Shown piece by piece: positions 8,769-16,653 of a stretch of 64,000 nucleotides of DNA. The stretch lies in contig JAXLQV010000003.1 of the NCBI GenBank assembly GCA_046331465.1, positions 558,001-622,000 on the forward strand. Reading direction: 5' to 3'. The notes under the pieces were generated by a model. The model made no database searches. It worked only from the letters and a program-made list of their open reading frames with translations, and had not been told where the DNA came from. Source of the stretch: UBA5066 sp046331465 (lineage in GTDB: Bacteria > Acidobacteriota > Thermoanaerobaculia > UBA5066). The stretch's first letter is position 1. Each line of letters begins with the position of its first letter. A program made the translations under genes and the position numbers.

Positions 8769-10042
8769 TCGTGCCTCAGCGCCGTGGCGGGGTCGAGCCT
8801 CGAGGCGCGCCAGGCCGGGTAGGTCCCCGCGAGGGCCGTCGTGAAGACGGTCAGGCCGACGGCGAGGAGGATTCCCTTCCCGCCGAGCGCGACCGAGAAC
8901 GTCTCCTGGTCGAAGAAGTCCCAGGCCGTCATCGACCGGCGGGTCATCGCGGCGAAACCGAGAGCCACGCCCTGGCCAGCCGCCAGTCCCGCCCCGCAGC
9001 CGATGCCGCAGAGGACGAGCGCTTCGAAGAGGAGCTGTCCGAGGACCCAGGCCCGCGAGGCGCCGAGGGCCATCCTCAGGCCGATCTCGGCCGTCCTCTC
9101 CGTGACCGACACGAGGAAGACGTTGAGGATACCGACGGCCCCGGTGAGGAGACACAGCAGGGCGACGACGTTGAAGATGTTCCCCTGCGCCTCGAGCGCC
9201 GAGAGGGCCTCACCCTGCCACTCCCCGGCGGAGCGGACCTGGAAGCTGTCCGGCTCTGAACCCGGATGTCGGAGGACGAGGACCCTCTGGATCGCGGGGA
9301 TCACATCCGCCCAGTTCGCTCCCGGACGGATCTTCAGCAGGGTGCCGGAATTGCCCGGCTGGCGCCCGAGCCGTGCGACGCTCGTCTGGAACGGAAGGCT
9401 GAGGCGCCGCCAGATGTTCCGTTCCCCGATCCACCAGCGCCGGACGACCCCGACGACGCGAAAGCGCTGCCCGGAGACGAGGATCTCCTCGCCGACGACG
9501 TCCGTGCGCCCGAAGAGGTCTTCCGCGAGGACGTCGTAGACGACCGCCACCCTCTCGAGCCGGTCGTCCTCCACGGACGTGAAGTACCGTCCGTGGAGGA
9601 GCTCGAGGGGCCGGATGTGCAGGAAGTCGGCCCCGGTGCCGAAGGCTCGGACCGCGTCGAAGGAGACCCGGCCGTTTGAGACGCTGGCCTGTCCCCACCC
9701 CCAAGCACACTGCCACTCGATCTCGTGGAGCGACGCCAGGAGGAACTCCCGGTCCTCGAGCGTCAGCGGAAACGGCTTCGCGAACCGGACCAAGCGCCCG
9801 TTCCGGTAGGTCCACTCCGCCGAGAAGACGAAGCCGGCCCGCGCCCCGCCGATCCTCTCGAACGAGCTCAGGAGGTTCCGGGCCCGCGCGTCGGCCAGCG
9901 TCGTCGAGCCGATGACCGTCGCGACGCCGACGGCGATCCCGGAGAGAGCGAGGCCCGTCCTGAGCCTGTGGCTCACGAGCTGCCGGAGCGCCTGGCGGAT
10001 CGCGTCCGGCCCCCGGGCGAGGAGGAGCGCCCTAGCGCCCAC
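8765..10042 (-). CDS. MacB/FtsX-type ABC permease (first of pair)
   Basis: 425 residues, GTG start at 10042 overlapping the adaptor gene stop by 11 bp. The layout matches its downstream partner: N-terminal membrane segment, MacB_PCD-like periplasmic domain (about 50-285), then FtsX domain with TAEIGLRMALGASRAWVL loop. The ending in LDPATALRHE parallels the VEPAEALRYE ending of the partner, showing that the two are paralogues likely to form a heterodimer. The ATPase subunit must come from elsewhere. Confidence 0.88.
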   Translation of the reverse strand: MGARALLLARGPDAIRQALRQLVSHRLRTGLALSGIAVGVATVIGSTTLADARARNLLSSFERIGGARAGFVFSAEWTYRNGRLVRFAKPFPLTLEDREFLLASLHEIEWQCAWGWGQASVSNGRVSFDAVRAFGTGADFLHIRPLELLHGRYFTSVEDDRLERVAVVYDVLAEDLFGRTDVVGEEILVSGQRFRVVGVVRRWWIGERNIWRRLSLPFQTSVARLGRQPGNSGTLLKIRPGANWADVIPAIQRVLVLRHPGSEPDSFQVRSAGEWQGEALSALEAQGNIFNVVALLCLLTGAVGILNVFLVSVTERTAEIGLRMALGASRAWVLGQLLFEALVLCGIGCGAGLAAGQGVALGFAAMTRRSMTAWDFFDQETFSVALGGKGILLAVGLTVFTTALAGTYPAWRASRLDPATALRHE

Positions 10043-11198
10043 CTCCCGGCCCCTTCTTCCCGTCGTCGAGCGGGTAACGGGCGAGGATCACGTCGCCGAC
10101 CTTCAGCCCTGCCGTGACCTCGACGAAGCGATTGCCCCTCAGGCCCAGCGTGACCTCCCGGTCCGCGGGAGTCCTCGGCTGCTCCTTCCCGCCCATTCGG
10201 ACGAACGCCTTCCCGTCTTTCTCGGCGAAGGCGAGGATGGGGATCCGGACGACGAATGGCCTCTCCTCCCGCGTGATGTCGACGCTGGCCGACATCCCCT
10301 GCAGCAGCTCGGCCGGCCTCTCCGGGAGGCGAAGCGCGACGGGAAAGACGATGACCTTTCCCGAGTCGGGCGTCGCGTTCGCTTCCACGAGCGGGGAGAC
10401 CGCGACGCGATCGACGACGGCGGCGATCGGCGCCCCGGGCGCCGCCGCGAGCGTCACCTTCGCAGGCATGCCGGGCCTCAGCTTCGGGACGTCGATCTCG
10501 TTGATGTTCACGACGACCTCGAGCTGCCGCTGGTCGGAGATCTCCATCAGGAGCGCCCCCTCCTGCGAGAAGCCCGTCGTGCCGGAAGTCGCCATCTCGC
10601 CCGGCTTCACCTTTACGGAGGAGACGACTCCCGCGAGAGGCGAGAGGATCCGGTAGTCCGTCACGCCGCCGGGCTCGGTGAGCGACAGCGCCCCGTCGGC
10701 CGTCAGCTCCTGGTTCGCCTCGGTCTCGAGGAGGTTGAGAGCCGTCCGGGCCTGCAGGAAGAGGTTCTGCGCCACCCGGAAGTCGCGCTCCGCCTCCTCG
10801 GCGAGCTCGTCCGAGACGAGGCCTTCCCGGGCGAGCTGCGCCTGCCGCTTCCAGGCCCGCTCCTTCTGGTCGAGCTCGACCTTCAGCCGCCGCAGCTCCA
10901 GCCTCTTCTGCGAGAGCGTGAGCGAGGCCTGCGCGTCGGGGTCGACGACCGCGAGCAGCTGCCCCTGCCGGACGACGTCCCCCTCGGCGACGAGGACCTC
11001 CCGGACCTTCCCCGAGACCTTCGACTTCACCGCGACCGACTGCCGCGGACGGACGACGCCCGTCTCCTTGAGGAGGACCGAGACCGGGCCCGAGTCGACG
11101 ACGACGGTCTCGCTCCCCGACGCGTCGGACGCGGCCGGAGCGCGCCCCCTGCCCAGGTATCGGAAGGCCGTCACGGCCCCGACGAGGAGTACAGCCAC
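10032..11198 (-). CDS. Membrane fusion protein (HlyD/MacA-type adaptor)
   Basis: About 388 residues from the first conventional start (GTG at 11198). Contents: N-terminal membrane anchor, two biotinyl/lipoyl half-motifs (VSGKVREVLVAEGDVV and LAGVVSSVKVKPGEMA) flanking a coiled-coil hairpin (about 95-165), then beta-barrel and membrane-proximal domains. This is the periplasmic adaptor of the permease pair downstream. The start is uncertain: the frame stays open upstream for about 35 codons with only non-standard starts, and an AGGAGAGG sequence near 11238 suggests initiation about 10 codons upstream of the GTG, where no ATG, GTG or TTG lies in frame. Confidence 0.85.
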   Translation of the reverse strand: MAVLLVGAVTAFRYLGRGRAPAASDASGSETVVVDSGPVSVLLKETGVVRPRQSVAVKSKVSGKVREVLVAEGDVVRQGQLLAVVDPDAQASLTLSQKRLELRRLKVELDQKERAWKRQAQLAREGLVSDELAEEAERDFRVAQNLFLQARTALNLLETEANQELTADGALSLTEPGGVTDYRILSPLAGVVSSVKVKPGEMATSGTTGFSQEGALLMEISDQRQLEVVVNINEIDVPKLRPGMPAKVTLAAAPGAPIAAVVDRVAVSPLVEANATPDSGKVIVFPVALRLPERPAELLQGMSASVDITREERPFVVRIPILAFAEKDGKAFVRMGGKEQPRTPADREVTLGLRGNRFVEVTAGLKVGDVILARYPLDDGKKGPGGGR

Positions 11199-11309
11199 CG
11201 CGAGGAGCAGTGCCAGTCGTCTGATGAGGAGACGATATTCCTCTCCTCGACGCGCGTAAACGGAGGACAGCCGCTTCTCCGCCCGGCGGAGGTGGCGGAA
11301 CGCGCCGCG

Positions 11310-12743
11310 CTACGGCTTCACGTCCTTCACCGCCCCGAAGAGCTCGAGCTGCGGGCGGACCGCCTTCGCGTCGCCCACGACGACGACGGACTGGCTGCCC
11401 GAGAGGAAGTACTTCCACCCCGCGGCCTGCACGCCCTCGGCCGTGACCGCGTTCACCTTCGTCACGAACTCGCCCAGCGCCTCGGGCGGGAGGCCGTTCA
11501 CCCAGTTGCGCGCGAGGTTCGCCGCGACGCTTCCCTGGACCTGGTTACCGAGGAGGTAGAGGCCGCCCTGGTACCGCTTGGCCCCGGCGAGCTCGTCGGC
11601 GGTCGGCTTCGTCGCCGCCATCCGGTCGAGCTCGTAGAAGACCTCGAGGAGCGTCGCCGCGGTCACCTCGTTGCGGACGTCCGCCTGCATCTCGAGGAGG
11701 CTCCCGGCGCGGCGCGTCGTGAAGCTGCCCGAGGGGGAATAGGTGTAGCCCTTGTCCTCGCGGATGTTCCTGACGAGGCGGCTGCCGAAAGCGTCGGCGT
11801 AGATGGTGTTCGCGACGAGGACGTCGTACCAGTCGGGGTCCGACGCGGCGGGGCCAGTCCGCCCGGCGACGATCGTCGACTGGACGGAGCCGGGGCGGTC
11901 GACGAGGCGGATCTCGCGGCCGCGGGCGTCGGGCGACGGGGGCGCCGGCGGGAGCGGAGCCCCTTCGCCCTTCCACGCCCCGAACGCGCGCGCGATTGCA
12001 GCCTTCGTGACGGCCTCGTCGAGGTCGCCCGCGACGACGAGGAGCGCCTGGTCGGGACGGAAGCGGCGCGCGTGCTCCTTCCGGAGGAGCTCGGGCGTCG
12101 TCTTGTCGATCGTCTCGCGGCTCGCCGAGACCACGTGGTAAGGGTGGTCCCCGTAGACGGCCGTGGCGAACGCCTTCGAGGCGAGGTAATCGGGCGTCGC
12201 TTCCGCGGCCTCCAGCTCCTGGATGGCGTTCTCCTTCGCGAGCTCGACCTCGGACGCGGGGAATGCGGGAGTGAGCGCCACGGCACCGAGGAGGCCGAGG
12301 AGCCGGTCCGCACCCGAGGCGAGCGCGTTCGCCCGGAGGTAGAACGCGTCGGGACGCGAGGAGACGGTCAGGTCGCCGCCGATCGCCTGGAGCTCCTCGG
12401 CGATCTGGCGGGACGTCTTCTTCGCCGTCCCTTCCTTGAGGGTCGAGGCGAGGAGCTGGGAGACCCCTTCCATTCCGGCCGGGTCGACGACGCCGCCGCC
12501 GCGGACGACGAGGACGGCCGACACCTTCGGGAAGACCGGGCGCTTCACGAGCCAGAGGGTGAGGCCGTTCGGGAGGGTCGACTTCACGATGGCCGGTACG
12601 GGGAGCGGCTTGTCGGCCCCGAACGCGGGGAGGTCCTTCGGGAGCGGCGGCGGCTCGGTGGCGAGGGCCGCGGGCGGGACGAGCGCCGTCGCCCCGGCGA
12701 GGACGCCGGAGAGGACGAGGGGGGCGAGCTTCGAGCGCTTCAC
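11310..12743 (-). CDS. M16 family peptidase-like protein, zinc site lost
   Basis: 477 residues, GTG start at 12743 with GAGGAGG upstream. Signal peptide about 1-28. Two M16-type domains are visible, and the HxxEH zinc motif is replaced (GMEGVSQ in that region), so it is probably the non-catalytic subunit. The substrate-handling Arg/Tyr region common in such subunits is present (RNIREDKGYTYSPSG). It is encoded 10 bp after a paralogue with an intact zinc site, as in bacterial heterodimeric M16 peptidases. Expected location: periplasm. Confidence 0.88.
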   Translation of the reverse strand: MKRSKLAPLVLSGVLAGATALVPPAALATEPPPLPKDLPAFGADKPLPVPAIVKSTLPNGLTLWLVKRPVFPKVSAVLVVRGGGVVDPAGMEGVSQLLASTLKEGTAKKTSRQIAEELQAIGGDLTVSSRPDAFYLRANALASGADRLLGLLGAVALTPAFPASEVELAKENAIQELEAAEATPDYLASKAFATAVYGDHPYHVVSASRETIDKTTPELLRKEHARRFRPDQALLVVAGDLDEAVTKAAIARAFGAWKGEGAPLPPAPPSPDARGREIRLVDRPGSVQSTIVAGRTGPAASDPDWYDVLVANTIYADAFGSRLVRNIREDKGYTYSPSGSFTTRRAGSLLEMQADVRNEVTAATLLEVFYELDRMAATKPTADELAGAKRYQGGLYLLGNQVQGSVAANLARNWVNGLPPEALGEFVTKVNAVTAEGVQAAGWKYFLSGSQSVVVVGDAKAVRPQLELFGAVKDVKP

Positions 12744-12753
12744 GGCAGCCTCC

Positions 12754-14160
12754 TCACTTCCCCGCCGCTTCGGGCGTCGCGGGCTTCTTCGCCTCGGGTC
12801 TCCGGTCGACGACGGTCCGGTTCGCGGCGGTCAGGTACGTCGAGGCGACGCGGGCGAGGTCGGCGCTCGTGACCGCGGCAATCTTCCGCGGCAGGTCGTT
12901 CACGCTCGCGGGGTCGCCCGTGAAGAGCTGCGCGAGGCAGACGGCCGTCGCGCGGTCGAGCGGCATCTCGAGCTGTCCGTAGAGGTCGGAGACCATCATC
13001 GTCTTCGTCCGCTCGAGCTCGGCCGGCCCGACGTTCCCCTTCGCGATCGACGCGATCTCGGCGTCGATCGCGGCGACGACCGCCTTCGCAGTGGTGTCGG
13101 GCTTGTAGAGGCCGAAGAGGGTGAGGAGCGTTGGCCCCTCGTACGAGAAGGCGTCGTCGAGCGGCCAGTTGAGGCCCCCGTCGATCTCGACGAGGAGCTC
13201 CTTCCCCTTGACGAGCCCCTGGTAGAGGCGCGAGGCCTCGCCGCCGGCGAGGAGGTGCCCGAGGACGGCCGCGGGGACGTCGTCCTTCGTGCCGCGGGCC
13301 GGGAGCTTCCAGCCGACGGCGACGGCCGGGACGTTCGCGAGCGGGTCGGTCTGCGAGAGCGTCCGCTCCTTCGTGTTCGCCTTCTCGGCGACGTCGGGCT
13401 TCGCGGGCGTCGGCCGCGCGGGGATCGAGCCGAAGTACTTCTCGACCTTCGCGAAGGCCTCCTCGGGGGTCACGTCGCCGACGATGGCGAGGACCGCGTT
13501 GTTCGGCCCGTAGTAGCTCTCGAAAAAGGACTTCACGTCGGCGACCTGGGCCGCGTCGAGGTCGGTGAAGGAGCCGTAGCCGTCGTGGGCGTTCTCCCAC
13601 TTATCGAAGGCCGTCCCCGCGACGTCGGTCCAGAAGAAGAGGCCGTAGGGCTTGTTCTTCACGTTGACGCGGATCTCCTCCTTGACGACCTCCTTCTGGT
13701 TCGAGAGGTTCTTCTCGGAGAAGTCGAGCGCCTTCATCCGGTCGGCCTCGAGCCAGAGGACCGGCTCGAGCGCCGAGACGGGGGCGCTGACGATGTAGTT
13801 CGTGTAGTCGTAGCGGGTCGAGCCGTTGTTGACGCCGCCGCCCCCCTCGATGACCCGGTCGTAGGTCCCCTTCGGGGCGTTCGGCGTCCCCTGGAACATC
13901 ATGTGCTCGAAGAGGTGGGCGAAGCCGGTGCGCCCCTTCGGCTCGAGGCGGAAGCCGATGCGGAAGGCGAGGCAGAGGCCGAAGGTGGGGGACGAGTGGT
14001 CTTCCGAGACGACGACGGTGAGGCCGTTCGGGAGCTTCTTCACCGCGGTCGGGATGCGCCACCCCGCCTCTTTCGGCGCGGCGGCGGCGGGAAGGGCGAG
14101 GGCCAGGGCCAGGGCGACGCCGGCGGCGGCCCGGCGGGGGATTCGGGAACCGGAAGTCAT
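12754..14160 (-). CDS. M16 family zinc peptidase, catalytic subunit
   Basis: 468 residues. The start at 14160 was chosen for its AGGAGGAACG ribosome binding site; an ATG further upstream has none. Signal peptide about 1-27. The zinc motif is H82-L-F-E85-H86, with the third ligand expected at E161 or E162 in KEVVKEEI. The protein resembles processing peptidase and PqqL-like M16 enzymes that degrade or process peptides in the periplasm. It heads an operon: M16 catalytic, M16 non-catalytic, membrane fusion protein, two FtsX permeases. A peptide exporter coupled to a peptidase is plausible but unproven. Confidence 0.9.
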   Translation of the reverse strand: MTSGSRIPRRAAAGVALALALALPAAAAPKEAGWRIPTAVKKLPNGLTVVVSEDHSSPTFGLCLAFRIGFRLEPKGRTGFAHLFEHMMFQGTPNAPKGTYDRVIEGGGGVNNGSTRYDYTNYIVSAPVSALEPVLWLEADRMKALDFSEKNLSNQKEVVKEEIRVNVKNKPYGLFFWTDVAGTAFDKWENAHDGYGSFTDLDAAQVADVKSFFESYYGPNNAVLAIVGDVTPEEAFAKVEKYFGSIPARPTPAKPDVAEKANTKERTLSQTDPLANVPAVAVGWKLPARGTKDDVPAAVLGHLLAGGEASRLYQGLVKGKELLVEIDGGLNWPLDDAFSYEGPTLLTLFGLYKPDTTAKAVVAAIDAEIASIAKGNVGPAELERTKTMMVSDLYGQLEMPLDRATAVCLAQLFTGDPASVNDLPRKIAAVTSADLARVASTYLTAANRTVVDRRPEAKKPATPEAAGK

Positions 14161-14324
14161 CGTTCCTCCTTGCACCGGGGAAGGCACCCTAGACGACTAC
14201 GGGGCCCGGCGCGAGGAGGTTTCCGGGCGCCCCGGCCTTTCCGGGCGGGTCGTGCGAGAATCCGCCCGCCCGCGGCGCGGCCGCGCGGTTCTTTGAGCAA
14301 CTGGCGGCCCTGCGCTTCGGGCTG

Positions 14325-14457
14325 CCGGCATGAAGAGAGGCGGAGAGAGCACCGGCTCGACGACCCGCCCGCCAGACCGTAGTCCCTGCGGTGGCAAGGC
14401 CGGCCCGATCCTCCCCGGACCGGGGCCCATGCGCGATCGAAGCGTGGCTTTCCACGG
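14325..14457 (+). promoter_or_regulatory. SAM riboswitch-like leader of metK (SAM-I/IV variant type)
   Basis: The metK leader contains the SAM-I-clan junction sequence AAGAGAGGCGGAGAGA at 14333-14348. It is followed by GACGACCCGC and GCCAGACC (14359-14378) and GCGGTGGCAAGGCC (14388-14401), which match in order the conserved kink-turn, P2/P3 and P3/P4 joining segments of SAM-I. GCATG (14328-14332) can pair with CATGC (14428-14432) as P1. A CGTGG-CTTT-CCACG hairpin (14443-14456) follows P1, as in SAM-IV and the SAM-I/IV variants, and sits just before the AAAGGA ribosome binding site. A separate hairpin (GGCGGCCC/GGGCTGCC, 14303-14326) precedes it. The family call is by eye. Confidence 0.7.
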
Positions 14458-14473
14458 CGAAAGGACTCTGCTG

Positions 14474-15598
14474 ATGAGCACCGAGAGCCAGGACTTCCTC
14501 CTCACCTCCGAATCCGTGACCGAGGGGCACCCCGACAAGGTGTGCGACCTCATCGCCGACGCGATCCTCGACGCGAACATCGGGCCCGACAAGGGCGCCC
14601 GCGTCGCGTGCGAGGTCCTCGCCAAGGGGAACCGCGTCGTCCTCGCAGGCGAGATCACCTCGAAGGCCGGGCTGAAGAAGCCCCGGTACGAGGAGATCGT
14701 CCGCGAGGTCGTCGAGGGGATCGGCTACGTCGACCCCGCCGAGCCGTTCAACGCGAAGGGGCTCAAGGTCCTGAACTTCCTCTCCCGGCAGTCGAAGGAG
14801 ATCGGCGGCGCCGTGACGAAGGCGACCGACGCGAAGAAGAAGGACCAGGGCGCGGGCGACCAGGGGATCATGTTCGGCTACGCGACGAAGGAGACCGACG
14901 AGCTCCTGCCGCTCCCGATCGTCCTCGCGCACCGGCTGACGCGCGGCCTCGCCGAGGCGCGGCGCGACGGCGTGTCGTGGCTCCGCCCCGACGGCAAGTC
15001 GCAGGTGACGGTCGCCTACGAGGCGGGCCTCCCCGCCCGAGTCGAGTCGGTCCTGATCTCCACCCAGCACGCCCCGGACGTGACGCGCGAGGAGATCGCC
15101 GTCTGGGTCGAGTCGACGCTCGCGCCGAAGGCGCTCGGGGCGTGGATGCGCGCCGGGATCCGCTTCATCGCGAACCCCTCCGGCTCCTTCGTCCTCGGAG
15201 GCCCCGCGGCCGACGCGGGCGTGACGGGGCGGAAGATCATCGTCGACAGCTACGGCGGCGCGGCCCGGCACGGCGGCGGCGCCTGGAGCGGCAAGGACCC
15301 CTCGAAGGTCGACCGGAGCGGCGCCTACTTCTGCCGCTGGGCCGCGCGCCAGGTCGTGAAGGCGGGCCTCGCCCACCGGGCCGAGATCCAGGTCTCGTAC
15401 GCGATCGGCGAGGCGAAGCCGATGTCGGTGACGGTCGAGACGTTCGGGACCGGCGACGCGAAGGCGGCCGCAGCGCTCGTCTCCTCCTTCGACTTCCGCC
15501 CCGCGGCGATCAGCGAGCGGCTCGACCTCCGGCGCCCGATCTATCGCTCGACGACGAACTACGGGCACTTCAAGAAGGGGCTCCCCTGGGAGGAGTGA
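14474..15598 (+). CDS. metK: S-adenosylmethionine synthetase
   Basis: 374 residues, close to the family norm. It makes S-adenosylmethionine from methionine and ATP. Motifs seen: SVTEGHPDKVCD near the N-terminus (ATP and Mg site), GAGDQGIMFGYAT in the middle, and GRKIIVDSYGG plus a GGGAWSGKDPSKVDRS segment (normally GGGAFSGKDPTKVDRS) in the third domain. The start ATG at 14474 follows AAAGGA at suitable spacing. The leader upstream looks like a SAM-sensing riboswitch, which would give product feedback on this gene. Confidence 0.97.
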   Translation: MSTESQDFLLTSESVTEGHPDKVCDLIADAILDANIGPDKGARVACEVLAKGNRVVLAGEITSKAGLKKPRYEEIVREVVEGIGYVDPAEPFNAKGLKVLNFLSRQSKEIGGAVTKATDAKKKDQGAGDQGIMFGYATKETDELLPLPIVLAHRLTRGLAEARRDGVSWLRPDGKSQVTVAYEAGLPARVESVLISTQHAPDVTREEIAVWVESTLAPKALGAWMRAGIRFIANPSGSFVLGGPAADAGVTGRKIIVDSYGGAARHGGGAWSGKDPSKVDRSGAYFCRWAARQVVKAGLAHRAEIQVSYAIGEAKPMSVTVETFGTGDAKAAAALVSSFDFRPAAISERLDLRRPIYRSTTNYGHFKKGLPWEE

Positions 15599-15657
15599 TC
15601 CGCTGATGCCGGGCCGCGGCGCGAGGTGTGCCGCGGCCCGACGCCGCGCCCGGGCGC

Positions 15658-15663
15658 TACGAT
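15658..15663 (+). promoter_or_regulatory. -10 hexamer TACGAT, leaderless type
   Basis: TACGAT ends 7 bp before the ATG of the WYL-domain gene. The string from here to the ATG is nearly identical to that before the small membrane protein gene at 20595. Confidence 0.5.
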
Positions 15664-15670
15664 TCCCGCC

Positions 15671-16651
15671 ATGGCGGTGAAGGACAGGCCCCTCTTCCGG
15701 CGCATCCTCGAGTTCGACGACCTGATGCGGCGCAGGCGCGCCGTCAACGCGACGTCCCTCTCCACGCGGTGGAAGACGTCGACGAAGACCGTGCAGCGGT
15801 TCATCGGCTTCATGCGCGACGAGATGGGCGCGCCGATCGTCTTCGACCGGAAGAAGGGGTCGTTCCGGTACGCCGACCCCGCCTGGCACCTGCCGTGGAT
15901 CCCGGTCGAGGGGCCCGGCCTCTTCGCGATCGGCGTCGCGAGCAAGGTGCTCGACCTCTACGAGGGGACGCCCGTCGCCGAGGGGCTCCGCGAGGCGTTC
16001 GAACGGATCTCCGACGTGATGCCGCCGGAGATCCGCGTCAGCCCGGGCGCGTTCGTCGAGCGGCTCTACATCCACCCGCAGCCGATCCGCCTCGTCGACC
16101 CCGCCGTCTGGAACGCCGTCGCGACGGCGATCCGCGAGAAGACGGTGCTCACGGTCCGCTACCAGAAGCCGGCCGGCGAGACGAGCGTGCGGAAGCTGGC
16201 GCCCTACGGCCTCGTCCTCGCGGCGGGAGACTGGCTGGTGGCCGCGCAGGACCGCGAGGACGACCCGGGGACGGTGAAGACGTTCTACGTCGCGCGGATC
16301 CGCGAGGCCGAGGGCTCATCCGAGGTCTTCTCGATCCCGCGCGACTTCGACCTGAAGCGGCACTTCGGCGAGACGATCGGGATCTTCGTCGGGAGCGAGC
16401 CGTTCCGCTTCCGGGTCCGCTTCACGAAGTCGATGGCGGCGTGGGTGGCCGAGGTGCGCTGGCACCCGAAGCAGAAGGTCACGCAGCTTCCGGGCGGGGA
16501 GCTCGAGCTCGAGCTCCCGGCCGGCTCGCTCTTCGAGGCGCGGCGCTTCGTCCTCTCGTTCGGGCGCGAGGCGACGGCGGTCGCCCCGCCCGCGCTCCTC
16601 GAGGCGCTCCGGGCCGAGACCGAGGAGATGGCCGCCGCGTACAGGCGCTGA
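15671..16651 (+). CDS. WYL-domain transcriptional regulator
   Basis: 326 residues. An N-terminal helix-turn-helix (about 10-55, with LSTRWKTSTKTVQRFIGFMR as the reading helix region) is followed by a WYL domain (about 155-235: VRKLAPYGLVLAAGDWLVAAQ...VKTFYVARI) and a C-terminal WCX extension. WYL proteins sense nucleotides or nucleic acids and regulate diverse genes, including defence and DNA repair. No defence genes adjoin it here. It has no Shine-Dalgarno and a -10-like hexamer 7 bp upstream of the ATG. The next gene starts 2 bp after its stop. Confidence 0.9.
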   Translation: MAVKDRPLFRRILEFDDLMRRRRAVNATSLSTRWKTSTKTVQRFIGFMRDEMGAPIVFDRKKGSFRYADPAWHLPWIPVEGPGLFAIGVASKVLDLYEGTPVAEGLREAFERISDVMPPEIRVSPGAFVERLYIHPQPIRLVDPAVWNAVATAIREKTVLTVRYQKPAGETSVRKLAPYGLVLAAGDWLVAAQDREDDPGTVKTFYVARIREAEGSSEVFSIPRDFDLKRHFGETIGIFVGSEPFRFRVRFTKSMAAWVAEVRWHPKQKVTQLPGGELELELPAGSLFEARRFVLSFGREATAVAPPALLEALRAETEEMAAAYRR

Positions 16652-16653
16652 GG

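Noticed and set aside
14325..14457. Cobalamin riboswitch upstream of metK
   Set aside because: A CCAGACC string resembles the B12 end box, but the GGTGTGAATC box is absent and the AAGAGAGG junction points to the SAM clan.
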